Assembly (NCBI GenBank): GCA_019925105.1
Contig: JAHGAU010000008.1
Location: forward strand, 992,001-1,056,000
DNA from: Niebla homalea
Lineage: Eukaryota; Ascomycota; Lecanoromycetes; Lecanorales; Ramalinaceae
Direction of reading: 5' to 3'
DNA length: 64,000 nt
This document shows positions 51,066-63,900 of this stretch, piece after piece. The notes under the pieces were generated by a model that was not told the DNA's origin, made no database searches, and saw only the letters and a list, made by a program, of their open reading frames with translations. Position numbers and translations under genes: made by a program. Every line of letters begins with the position of its first letter. Within the stretch, counting starts at the first letter, position 1.

Positions 51066-53227
51066 CTTTTAATTTTTATTTATTAATAATAAATAAGTAT
51101 ATTAAGACTTAATTTCCTTAAAGGTAATCCCTTTTATTATCTTAATATATCAATAATAGCGACCTTAATACTTTATATTTATTTATTTTAAAGCTCGGGT
51201 TACCTTATATTTATATTTTCTTTAAATATAATACGCTTAATCCACTTAAGGGTATAATACGTTTTACTCCGTTTATTAAAAGATTATAAATACCGCCCTT
51301 TATAAAAGTTAAGACTTAAAACCGGTTATTTTTTACCCTGCTTTTTAATTTATATACTTTTCATATCTCTTTTTGTTTTTTTAATCTTACCGTTATTAAG
51401 TATATCTTAAAAAAAAATTATAATATATTAGCTATATATTCCTTTTAAAAACTATTAATAAAACTTTACTTTAAATTTTTTATTCTATAGATTTCGTAAT
51501 TTCTTATATTAATGTAATTAAAAAGGCATTATAAATCGTTATATAATTTATACTTATCGGTTAATATTATTTATACATTTATTTATTATATTAAATCTTA
51601 AAAAACTATAAAAAAAAAATATAATAATTTATTTTAATCTTAATAATATTTCTGAAAGTTATACCCTTTTTATAATTCTTAATGTTTATTCTTATTTACT
51701 TATATACTTTTTTTTTTTAATTAATTAATATATTAAGTACCCTTAAAGTTATCTTTATATATAAATAAATATATTTCCGTATTCTTTTAACGGGTTATAT
51801 ATAATTATTCCGATTAAAACGTATTTAAAAGGTATATTAAAAAAGGTTCTTTTTAAATATAATAATATTACTTATTATAATTATCGAGCTTTTATCTTAA
51901 CCGGTTCCGTCGGTAAATAAAATATTAAAAATAATATCCGATTATTTACTTACTTTATAGTTACACCGTGAAACCGTTTACTTTATCCTTTTTGCTTATT
52001 TACCTTTTTTACTTTCTTTTATTCTTTTAACTTTCTTTATTTCTTTAATTTATTTAATTTTTAATTCCTTTTATACTTTAATTAACTTATTTTAAACTTA
52101 ATCTATTTTTATACTTAATTATTAATTATCTTTTTAAAAGTATATACGAATTAATAACCTTAATATTACTTATTTATTTTATATCTATATTAACGTACTT
52201 ATAATCTTCTGAATTTTATATAAGATTCTTTAATTATATTTATAGTAATTACGTTAATTATATCTTTATACTTTAATAGGTTTATTCTTATTATTAATTT
52301 TATTAAATTAAATAAACGTATTCTTAGTATTATAAGGGTTTATTTATTTAATAATTAATTAATATATTTAGAATTATACCCTATAGTTCCTTATAATTTT
52401 AATTTATTTTAGTTCTCTTATTTTTAAAAGCTTCTTATAATATATATTTAAGTTTACGCCTCTTATATATATACCGGGGCCCGGGCGTATATTAAGTATT
52501 AGTAAATTAACGGTAATTATTGCTTTATTTTTATTAATTATTGCCGTATCGAAAGATTATTGAATAGCTTTTATTTAAACTGTATTTTTAAGTATTAACT
52601 AAGCGATTATAGTTTTTATCTAAATATATATAAATTAATTCACTTTTTAATCGACTATTATTAATTCTTTTTTATAGATCTTTAATATCGGGATATAGTT
52701 TAAGTAAGTACTTCTTTATTAATACCTTATACGTCCTTTAACTTTAATATTAACCGTAAATTAAGCATAAATAAAAGTATTAAGTTGATAACCGGTCCAA
52801 CCTAGTTTTTTATTTAATTAACTTCGGTCCCTTTAATTTATCTAATAATCTTTTTAATTAATTAATTATAATATTTTTAAATTCGTTTAATACCCCTTTT
52901 ATTATTCCTTTACGTTAACCGTATAGTCGGCAGCTTATTCGTATATTTATCGGCCTTTTTTATTAATAATTTATTTTTTTAACTTTATAGAAAAAGCCCG
53001 TTTATTAATAAAGTTATTAAGTAACTTCTCCGTTATCCTCCCGTTAATTTTTTACGTTAATAATGTTATAAATATAGTTTATTTAATCTTTTATTACCTT
53101 TATTAATATTGGTATCCCGCTTAAGTAAAGTTTTTACGGTAAAATGTATATTAAGGATAATTTATCTTTTCTTAAGTTAAATTTATTAATAAAATCTCGC
53201 TAATATTCGTTAAAAAAAAGATAGAAC
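51066..53227. other. AT-rich RIPped DNA, probably transposon-derived, unassigned
   Basis: Uniform RIP signature, pyrimidine-rich tracts around 51990-52080, one GC-rich spot at about 52480 (ACCGGGGCCCGGGCG). I could not match it to any element elsewhere in the window or recognise a domain in either strand. Confidence 0.45.
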
Positions 53228-54204
53228 TTGATTGATTGATTGATTGATTGATTTATACTACGGATCTAGTTAAGCTAATTCCGGCGTTCCTTAATATACG
53301 GCCTTTTAACCTTATTGGTAACCGTAAAAACCTAATACTTATAACGTTAAGGTAAAAACCGGCGTTTATTAAGCCTCTATCCTCTATCCTTTAAGGTAAA
53401 GGATATTAACGGCTATTTAAAGAGTAATAATCTATTTATATACTTTTTATATTTTAATTTCCTTAAGAAAATTTATAATATTACGACCGTATCCTTATAA
53501 GGGTTACCTTTAAGCTTATTACTTTTCCGTTCCTTTATATATTTATATTATTTTAATTTTATATAATACCTTTAAATATCCTTATTAATACTTATATATT
53601 TAATATATATTTTTCTTATATTATTATCGCCGTTAATTCCTTTAAGGACTTTTAATAAACGTTTATTATTATATCTTTATAATTATAAAGATACTTTCCG
53701 GTTTATATAATTAATATAACCGGTTTCCGCTTCTCTTTTTCTTCCTTAATTAATAATAAACCTTTTCCGTAAGGTTTTTAATAACCTCGTTTATCTTTAT
53801 AATAAGGCTAAACTATAGTAATAATCCGGTAAATATTATAAACTTAATAGTTACCTAGATATCTCGTTTTATAAATAATATTTAACGGTAATTATAAGTA
53901 TTAATTTTTATTATAAATTTTAACTTAATTTCCGTAAATAAAAAATAAAAAATAAAGACATATTTAACGTCCTATTTTCTTTATTTATACTTATATTTGG
54001 CGTTTATTTAATTTCCGGTATATATAATAAATAGGAAGTAAATTAAACCGTTCTTATCCGTCCGGAGTTAAATTACTGCGGGAAGCGGGACGGGATAAGG
54101 CTGAATCCCATCCCATCCCATCCCTATCCCGGCGGGATGGGATCGGGATATGACAAGATCCCGCCAAGACGCGGGGTAAAAGTGAATTAATAAGGGTGGT
54201 AATA

Positions 54205-54440
54205 AGGGTGCAGGTGAGGGTGCAGGTAAGGGTGCAGGTGAGGGTGCAGGTGAGGGTGCAGGTGAGGGTGCAGGTGAGGGTGCAGGTGAGGGTGCAGGTG
54301 AGGGTGCAGGTGAGGGTGCAGGTGAGGGTGCAGGTGAGGGTGCAGGTGAGGGTGCAGGTGAGGGTGCAGGTGAGGGTGCAGGTGAGGGTGCAGGTGAGGG
54401 TGCAGGTGAGGGTGCAGGTGAGGGTGCAGGTGAGGGTGAG
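54205..54440. repeat. 12-bp minisatellite (GGTGAGGGTGCA)n
   Basis: About 19-20 nearly perfect units inside MITE copy 3, followed to 54620 by degenerate GGT/GGGT units. Multiple G-runs on plus could allow G-quadruplex structure. Confidence 0.93.
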
Positions 54441-54624
54441 GTTGTTAAGGGTATTAAGGGTAAGGGTGATGAGGGTGATAAGGGTGATGAGGGTGATGGT
54501 GTAGGTGAGGGTAGTAGTGGTGGTAAGGGTGGTGGTAAGGGTGGTGGTAGTGGTGGTAGTAAGGGTGGTGGTAAGGGTGTAGGTAAGGGTGTAGGTAAGG
54601 GTGCAGGTAAGAGTGCAGGTAAGG

Positions 54625-54772
54625 GTGAATTAAGGGGTAGATTATCATAAAGATTACCAGAAATATTTTTTGGGTGGTTTATCGATAACCGGATTATGGT
54701 TTTTCCGGTTATCGATAAACCACCCAAAAAATATTTCTGGTAATCTTTATGATAATCTACCCCTTAATTCAC
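54625..54772. repeat. perfect 68-bp inverted repeat with 12-nt loop
   Basis: Arms 54625-54692 and 54705-54772 are exact complements by base-for-base reading. Loop ATTATGGTTTTT. The tip carries ATCGATAACCGG, which is also kept in the RIPped copies 1 and 2. Confidence 0.96.
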
Positions 54773-55884
54773 TGTTTTGGCCGGGTTTTTCCTTATCTTA
54801 TCCGCCACGGGATCTTGGCATATCCCGATCCCATCCCGTCCCATCCCGTACTAGTGCGGGATAGGATTCTATTCACTTTATCCCGTCCCATCCCTATCCC
54901 GTCCCGATCCCGTCCCTATCCCATGGGATATATCCCGTCCCGCTTCCCGGAGTAAATTAAATTATTAATACGTTATTACCCTTCCTTATAATATTATAGC
55001 GGCGGAGATACTTATTAATAATCTTTTTATCGTTAAAAGTTAAGTAACGATAACCTTAAAATATAAAGTCTTTATATTTTTATTAACGTTCGGTTTATTT
55101 TATTATAACCTATAGGGTAATCGCTATAGCCTTTATTCTTTAAATCCTTTTAATCTTAATTTTTCTTACGTTTAATGGGAATTTATATACGTTTAAATTA
55201 ACCTCCGGAATACCGGTAAAATTAACCTCTTTTTTAACTTATTCTTATTTCGTTTTAATAATAAAAAAGATAGATATCTTTAATTTATTCTTTTTAACTT
55301 AAGGCTTATTAAGATTTTAACGGATCCGTTTACTTCTTATTATTATAATTAAATATATATATTTCTTTAACTTTATTTAAGCGATTATATAATTTAACGA
55401 GATTTAAATTAACGGTATAAAGATCTTAAACTTTAATACCGGAATAAAGGTTACTTTATAAATACCGTTAATTACTTTTAAATACCGGTTTTAGACTTTT
55501 TATAATATTTAAATAAATTTTTTGTTATATCCCGGAGTACTTTTAAATATATATTAAATAGCCGTAGCGTATATTATAGTTAACTTTATTACAATTTAAT
55601 AAATAATTTAGGCCTTCTATAACGTAACTCCTTATATCGATATAGCGAGATAAATAAGGCCCCTTTCTTATAAAGTTATTTTCTTTTAAACCTTTCTTAT
55701 ATAATCCTTTTAATCGAGCTTCTTATTTACTTAAAGGTTAAGGACTTTAATATTAACATCCGGCTTTACCGTAACTCTACTTAAGTCTACTATAATTATT
55801 ATATTATATAACCTTAAACTTTTAATTATATAGATAAGCTTATATTTATATGGCGTAAATTAAGCTTTATAAGTTTTCGCTTAT

Positions 55885-56623
55885 AGGGGCGAGCGCGGCG
55901 AAATGGCATTTTTGCGTGCGGAAAACAAACTATAGAATGGTCGAACATTTCAAGGGTAAGGAACGATTTCATTAAGAGCCCTTAAACCCTATCCGGTAAG
56001 TTACGTAATTAATATAAATAAAATAATAATAAATATCTAACGATTTACCGGTACTTATAGTTAACCTTAAATAAGCTTAATTACCATATAAGGCCAATAG
56101 AAAAAGGTTATAAAGATTTAACGTTAAAAAATTAAAGTTAAGATTAAATAAAGTTAAATTAAAAAATTATATAATAAAGTATTTAAGGTAAAGTCCAACG
56201 TTAAGAAAAGTAAAGTTATATAATCGGGGCCGTTTTCCCCCGATTAAGCTTAATATTATTATTAAATCCTTACCGCAGATTATAACGTTAAAAAATAAAG
56301 GATTTTTAACGAAAATAATAAATTAAAGATTTAAAATAATTATTAATCTTAATCGGATTAATATAAAAACTTAATTATAATATTAAGGTAAGTAATTACG
56401 GGGGAAAGGTTTCTATTTAAATCGGGTTAACGTTTAAGGTAAGTTAAGGTTAAATTAACCGATTATAATTTCCTTTTCCCTTTTAAATTAAAACGATAAG
56501 TTCAAAATAAGTATAACTATTAAAATAACCGTAGCCTAGTCACCAGCATTATAGAACGCTGAAATTAACTTAGAAGTAGCTAGACTCGTGTATAAATAAA
56601 TCAATCAATCAATCAATCAATCA
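55885..56623 (+). mobile_element. 739-bp retroposed element sharing only the LINE 3' end
   Basis: Flanked by the 14-bp duplication AAGTTTTCGCTTAT (55871-55884, 56624-56637). Ends in (ATCA)n. Only the last 80-90 bp (AACGCTGAAATTAACTTAG...) resemble the LINE 3' terminus. The 5' end (AGGGGCGAGCGCGGCG) is unmutated and unlike the LINE. Best read as a SINE-like or other non-autonomous element mobilised by the LINE enzyme. No clear pol III A/B boxes. Confidence 0.78.
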
Positions 56624-57011
56624 AAGTTTTCGCTTATTAAAGATAAACTTTATAAGCTTATTTTAATTCCAGATAGTTTATATATATAAAGGTATTATAG
56701 GTTAAAAGATAAATGTTAATAAAGTTTTTAACTTAAACCTTCTATTTTAACTTAATAAACTCCTTAATTAATAAACCGTTAAAGAATAAAAATAATATAA
56801 AAAAAATAAACGATCCTTAAGGAATCCCCGTTATAGCGGGTTTTATTAAATTTATTTTTTATTTTAGGTTAATTAACGTAATTTAATTGCTTAAGAAACT
56901 TTTTATTTACTTAATTAAGAAGGGTAATATCCCCTTTTTCCTTAAGTTATATAATAACTTTTAATAATTTATTTTATTAAAGGTACCTATAATATCGAGA
57001 AAAAAAAGACT

Positions 57012-57260
57012 GGAAAGGGGGAGAGCATGGAAGACACCAAACTTGCAGATGGGTGCATAGAGGAATGGAAATACCAAAAGGGCTAATTAAGGGTGGAATC
57101 GATTCGTACACACTTGAAAAAGGAAGGGTATAACGGATTACCATAGCAAGCAACCTATACCTCACCAACTTGTATAAGGGCTGCGGCCCATCTTCAATTG
57201 CACTCCATTGCTACCGGCTATTTCATCACTTTTACTCTTTCATCTCTTCTTATCTTTTCT
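57012..57260 (-). mobile_element. 249-bp dispersed repeat inserted in the LINE, unmutated
   Basis: 6-bp duplication AAGACT at 57006-57011 and 57261-57266; removing it restores alignment with the other LINE copies. In reverse complement it matches the left part of the 535-bp units. CpA/TpG normal. A GAATCGATTC palindrome lies at about 57097-57106. The ORF at 56977-57168 crosses its edge and is not a gene. Confidence 0.8.
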
Positions 57261-60200
57261 AAGACTTATAATATGCTTTTTCCCGTAACCTTATACCGTA
57301 TATATACCGTCGATTAATCCTTTAAGGGCTATTTTTATTAACCGATTTCTCCTTATTTTTATTTATTAATCGGGGAGAAGTCCGTAATTCTTTATATAAT
57401 TATTAAGGATCTTCATTATTATTATCTTTAAGGCTTTTTTAACGTATAAAGGAATATAATAAGTTTATAAGACTTTACCTTAAAGTAATCCGGTTTAATA
57501 AACTTCTTAAAAATAATTATTTTTATTTTTTTAAACTTATATAAATGATAACCGACGTTAAAATATACTTAAAAAAGGTAAATAAAGACTTTTTAAATAA
57601 TAAGGTTATTATTAATAAGAATTTATTAAGAATCTTATTTAATCTTAAAGCTTTATTTTTCTTTAATTTATTAATCGTTTTAATTATTATATTTTATATT
57701 ATTATTTTATTTATTAATATAAAGTTAAAGTATATAACGCCGTTAATATGGTTTAAGTTAGCTTTTAGCGGAGAGGGGAAAAATATTCCTTTAAGGGCCT
57801 TATTTTTACTATTAAAGGTATTAATTAATATATTATTAAGTCTTTTAAAAGCGGGAATTTAAAGATAAACTTTAATTTCTTACTTTATTCTTTATTATAT
57901 TTCGTTAATTTTTAAATATTATAAAGTAAAACTATTAAGTTATATATTATAGATTAAAAGTATATTTACTTAACCTTTTTAATAATTCTCTCTTTTTTTC
58001 TTAAATAACCCTTAATTAATTAAATATTTCTTAATTTTATATTTAAAAATTTATTTAATTAGTTTTTTTATTTTTACGGTTATAATTATATATTTTTTAT
58101 TTTAATAAATTTTAACTTTTAAAAAGGTTTTATTATCGGAATAATCTTATTAATTACTTCGTTTAATATTTTTATTATTTACTTTATAAAAAGTCGATCC
58201 GGTTTTTATTATTTAATTAAAGGAGGTCTATAAATTATATTACCGTTTTTTCCGTTTTCATATAAACTTTTATTTCCTTAACCGTTTTTTACGCTTTTTT
58301 TACCGGTAATAATAAGGTCGTATTAACGGTTTAATTTAAGGTTATTTATATTAATATATAATTTAAGTTATATTTTAAGTTTTTTTATAACTTATATATT
58401 ACGACTATACCTATAACCCCTTTTATATTAAAGGTTAAATTAATTATCGTTTTAAACTTATGACTCTTTTATATAATAGTTTTTTATAATATTAATAATA
58501 AAAAGCTAATTTAAATAATAATTATTAATAAATTATCCAATTTAACATAATTTATTATATATCCTTCCTTATTCTATATATAATAATATAAGTTAAAATC
58601 TTTAAGTAATATATATTTACTTAAAATAATTAAAACCTTTTTAAATAATAATATTATAAAAGGTCTTTCCTTATTAATTAATAGCGGATTATATATATTA
58701 TAAATATTAAAGTCGCCCTTTAAGTCCTTTTCTTTTATAATATAAAGTATAAAAAGGTTTTTATTATAATAAATAATATCTTAATTATTTATATTAAGCC
58801 GCTTATTTATAAAGAAATATATTTTAATTATTTTATCCCCTTTAAAGGTTAAATAAAACCTTTCTTCCGGGTTAATAAATAAATATATATATAGGCTATA
58901 TAATAATTCCTATATTATTATAAGGTTAACGTTTTTAACTTCTTTAAACTTAAATATTAATATTATTACTTTAATCCCTTTATTTTAAACGTTATATTAT
59001 ATTATTCTTAAAAGCGTTAATATATTATATATTAACCTTTATAAAAACTGCCTTTTTTATATCCGTTTAAGTTATGGATTTCTTATTAAAGCTAAATATT
59101 TTTTAACTTAATATTTTCCCGGTTATTATTAAAAACGTAAAACGACCGGCTATTAAAATTAAAATTATAAAAAACTTTTTTTTTGGCTTTATCCGTTACC
59201 GCTATTTACCTTTTATTATTTAATTAATTAAACTTACGTTTTAAGGCTATTTTTAATTAATTTGTTAAATTAATTTTATACGTATTATACCGTTAAATTT
59301 TTATGGCTATCCGGGTCTCCTTGTGTTTAGTCTCCTTAATTCTTATTATATACTTAAAAAATCCTATATTAAGTATCCCTCCTTATTATATATAACGTAT
59401 TTAAGTGTATGTACTTTTTATAAGCTTTTTAATTATTAACTTTATATACTTATAAGTATTATAACCCTTAATATAAACTATATATTTTATAATATTAAAG
59501 TATTTTATAATAATATATTTATAATTTTAATATTTAAAATATTAATAAATATTAACCGCTTTATTTTATAATTAAGTTATTTTAAGAAATCCTTTTTTAA
59601 TAATTTTTTTATTCAGATATTATTATATATTTTTATTAACGATATACTTAATATAATAATAAAGTACTTCTTTATACGTTTTAAAAAGTTAAATCTCTTT
59701 ATTACTGGCGGAAGCCTATAATTAACGATCTTAAGCTTTAAATAAAAAACCATATTCTTCTTTTTTATATTCCTTAACGTAGCCTTTTTCTTAACTTCCT
59801 TAAAACGTAATAAATATATTTTATTTATTATAATAATAAATAATTACCTTAAAACCTTAATTAACTTATATTCTCCCTTATTAATTTAAGCTTTAAATTT
59901 CTTTAAGCTTTCTTTTACCTTTAAAGACGTTATATTAAAGAAAATATCCCTATTTTATAACTTATATATTACAATAATTTATTTTATTAACGGTTTTATC
60001 GTTACCTTAAAAGCCTTTATTAATTATAGCGGGTTTACCTTTATAACCGCGTTCCTTTCCTTATTATTAAATAAATAAACCGTTATTGTTTTTGCCTTCC
60101 TTAATATAACCGCTTTCTTCTCCGTTATCCCCTTATTCTTTACCGCGGGTATCCTTTTTATTATTTTCGTTGCCCAGTTTTTTTTCATTTAAAAGGCCGC

Positions 60201-60944
60201 CGTTTTTATATTTTTATTTTATATATTTAATTTTAAGCCGCCGTCTTTACTTTTTATTAACGTTTTTATTACCGCCCCTTAAGAGCCTTATAACCGCTCC
60301 GCCTCCCTTAATTTTATTTTTACTTTTATATAGAAATCCCTTATACCTTTTAACTTAATCTATAGTATTGGTTAAGTCTTTAACATAATGTCCTTTTACT
60401 TTATTATAAAAAATCCTTTTAAGGCCTTTACCGCCTCCTTTACCGCCCTTTCGCCTTTATTTACCGGGCGATATACCGTTTCCGTTTTTTACCTTTAATC
60501 CTTTAAGGTCTTATTCTCCTTATTAACCTTATTTCCCCTTTATATATCCTTAATAATACTTTTACCGCGGTCTTTTTACCTTTTCCCCCCGTTTATACCC
60601 CTCGCCGTTAATATTATACCGGCTTTTTTACCCCTTATTTACCTATTACCTCCGTATTATTATTATACGTTTTATATATTTTAATATACGTATTTTATTA
60701 ACCTTAATTTCCTTATTTATTTTAAGCGTTATCTAACTTTTTATTATTATATTACCTATATACGTTATTGCCGTTTCTATTAATATAGGTTATTTACCCG
60801 TTTATTACCTTATTCTTAACCATTACGTTACTTTTACTTATCGCACTTAATATACTTTCTTTATTATTACGAGAGCTATACGTATACGCATCGTTTTGGA
60901 CCTCTGGGGTCCCTTTGTTCGTCGCTATCATCCTCATTTAATTT

Positions 60945-63900
60945 AATTAAGATATAAATATATTATTATAAAATATCCAAATAAGACTAAATATATAATA
61001 TATATTAAAGATTATAATACTTATAAATATACGGGCTTAATAATAAAGGGCTAAATAAAAAACGCTTTAAAATATATTATATATAATAAAAATAATTATT
61101 CGGTTTAAGAATTTAAGTATATTATTAAGGTTAAAGAGATTTAATAAAAAGAAATAAAAATTATAATTAAGGTTTAACGCTATAATTCATACAAATTAGG
61201 GTTAATAGGATAATTAAAGATAATTTTAAGGCGCGAATTAAGCTAACCGGATAAGGAAGGGTAAATAATAATAACGGATAAAATAAAGAAAAAGAAGCTT
61301 CTTATAATACCGATTTTAAGAGTTAACCGTTTTAAATCGATAATAATAATTAAGAAGATATTAAGTTAAAAGATATTTAATTTTAATAAGAAGTTTATAG
61401 CTTAAACGGACGTTAAAAAAGGAGTCTTTATAAAAGTTAATAAGTAATATATTAATACTCTTAAGGGTAATATAATATAACGTCCGTAATAAAATAATTA
61501 AAATAATATTATTAATATTTAAGTTTAAAGAAATAAAAAATATTAACGTTATAATGATATAAGAATTACCGTATAACCCATATATATATTTATTTATTAA
61601 CCCGGAGGAAAGGTTTTATTTAACCTTTAAAGGGGATAAAACGATTAAAATATACTTCTTTATAAATAAAAGACTTAACGTAAATAGTTAAAACGTTAAT
61701 TATTATAATAAAAACCTATATACGTTCTATATTACGAGAAAAGGAAATTTAAAAAAAAACCTTAATATCTATAATAGATATAATTTATTACCGCTTAATA
61801 AAAAAGGGCCCTTTACGATACCATTATTTAAAAATATTTTATTTATACCGGGTAAGTATATCTTATTAAAAGGCTTTAACTTATATTATTCTATATAGAA
61901 CAAGGAAAGACATATAATAAACTATATTAAATTAAAAGATTTATTAATAATTATTACGTAAATTAATTTTTTATTTTTAATACTATAAAGGATTATTATA
62001 TAAAAAGATCGTAAATTTAAAATAATAATCGACTTAACCTTTAATACGGAGGGGGTAATTAATATAATAATAACGTATAAGTTTCGTAAAAACTTAAAAT
62101 ATAACTTAAATTATATACCGATATAAATAACCTTAAATTAAACTATTAACGTAATTTTATTACCGCCGATAAAAAAAATATAAAAAATAATTAAAAAAGC
62201 TAAAGTATATATAAAGGCGGAAGGAAACGGTAACTTAATTTACGGACCTTTTATAACTGGATAATAAAAAGTAAATTAACTTTTTTATAAAACGAATAAT
62301 AGGTATATTAAATAAAATAATTAAAAAAACGGTCTTAATAATAAAACCTTCTTAAAAAGTTAAAACTTATTAAAATAAGGAATATATAATTATAATTATA
62401 AAAATAAAAAAGTTAATTAAACGGGTAACTTAATATAAAAATAAAAAGATACTTATACAATTAAAAGAAACTTAAAAGATAAAAAAAAGAACCATTAAAA
62501 AGGTTAAATAAATATACTTCTGGTTAATAATATATAACTTAATTATTTTATTCCGTAATATTTAAAAATTAACGAAATATAATAAAAAACAAAGTAAGAA
62601 ATTAAGGTTTATGTTTAAGTTCTTACCCCTTAAGAGATAAAATAATATAATAATTAATACCTTTAATAATAAAATTAAAACCCTTAAAAAAGCGTTCTTT
62701 TTACCTTTACTAGAAGCTAATTTAAGTAATATCGAAAGTATTATATACCCCGACCCAATATTAATAAAAAAAAAAATAATATAGAATATAATAATTAAAA
62801 TAATTAATAAATTAAAGAAGGATAAAACCTTAAAACCGAATAAAATCCTTAATAAGTTCTTATTAATTATAATTTCACCGTTTAAGAATATCTTTATTCA
62901 TTTATTTTAAGTATATTTTAAAGTTAATTATTATCCGTATAAATTTAAAAAAACGAAAACGATTATCCTTAAGAAGTTAATAAAGCCGGATTATTCCAAA
63001 ATAAAGTTTTATAAGTTAATTATATTCTTTTATATATTAAAAAAGGCCTTAAAAACGATAATAATAAAAATCCTTAATAATTAGATAAAAAGCTACGGGC
63101 TTCTCCCCGATTAATAAATAAAAGTAAGGAAAAATTGGTTAACGGAAACGGCCCTTAAGGGATTAATTAACGGCGTAATATAATATAAGGTTATAGGAAA
63201 AAGTATATTATGAATCTTTTTTTTCTTAATATTATAAAAGTTTTTAATAAGGTAAATTATTAAAGGTTATTATATAACTTAAGGAAGAAAGGAATATTAT
63301 TTTTTTTAATAAAATAAATAAAAGGCTTTTTAAATAATTAAATTACGTTAATTAATTTGAAATAAATAATAAGCTTAATAAAGCCCGTTATAACCGGGAT
63401 CCCTTAAAAATCGCTTATTTCTTTTATATTATTCTTATTCTTTAATAGTTTATTAATTAAAGAATTAAGTAAATTAAAGTAAAAGGTTTAAATTAAAAAC
63501 TTTATTAACAACGTATATTTCCTGGCTTATAATACCTTTATATATATAAACTATTTAGAATTAAAGAAGGCTTATAAAGTCTATTTCCGGTGGGTGAAAA
63601 CCTATAAAGTTTAATTCATATTATATAAATATGAACTTATTTATATAATTAAAAACCTAAAGTTATAAGATATAATAATTACGGTAAACTTAAATAAGGT
63701 CGCCGTAAAACCGGATATTAATATTTAAGTCTTTAACCTTTAAATAAATAAGAAACTTAATTAAAAAGACTATATAAAAAAGTTTAAAAGAAAATAACTT
63801 TATAAAAAAAAAAAACCTTATTTATTTCGTTATATTAATATAAAAAGTTACTTTATAAAAAACCCGGACCGTTTATTAAGTAATAATAAAGTTAATCATA

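Larger units (their letters stand above)
54074..54956. mobile_element. MITE-like hairpin/minisatellite element, copy 3, unmutated
   Basis: TIRs TACTGCGGGAAGCGGGACGG and the complement of TTTACTCCGGGAAGCGGG, duplication TTAAAT at 54068-54073 and 54957-54962; the empty site is seen at about 6460 in the truncated LINE. Inverted relative to copies 1 and 2: a G-rich minisatellite precedes the hairpin. Essentially no RIP, although its host LINE is heavily mutated. The Pro/Ala/Ser and Val/Arg repeat ORFs here are only readings of the minisatellite. Confidence 0.9.
53228..60935 (-). mobile_element. second full-length LINE (Tad1-like) with three nested insertions
   Basis: Starts at the left with (TGAT)n and ends at the right with the ORF1 start region (GGTCCCTTTGTTCGTCGCTA, reverse of the 5' end seen at 34674). 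Subtracting 54074-54956, 55885-56623, 57012-57260 and their duplications leaves about 5.79 kb, against 5.81 kb for the copy at 12579. RT (minus) spans about 56640-57900 and ORF1/endonuclease the rest to 60935. The plus-strand ORFs at 57545-57862 and 60170-60358 are antisense frames in it. Confidence 0.87.

Noticed and set aside
54068..54727. Pro/Ala/Ser-repeat and Val/Arg-repeat proteins
   Set aside because: Translations of the 12-bp minisatellite and hairpin of MITE copy 3; frames open on both strands because the unit length is a multiple of three.
57545..57862. 105-codon hydrophobic ORF on plus
   Set aside because: Antisense to the LINE reverse transcriptase on minus; hydrophobicity follows from the AT-rich composition.
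60170..60358. 62-codon ORF on plus
   Set aside because: Antisense frame within the ORF1 part of the minus-strand LINE.
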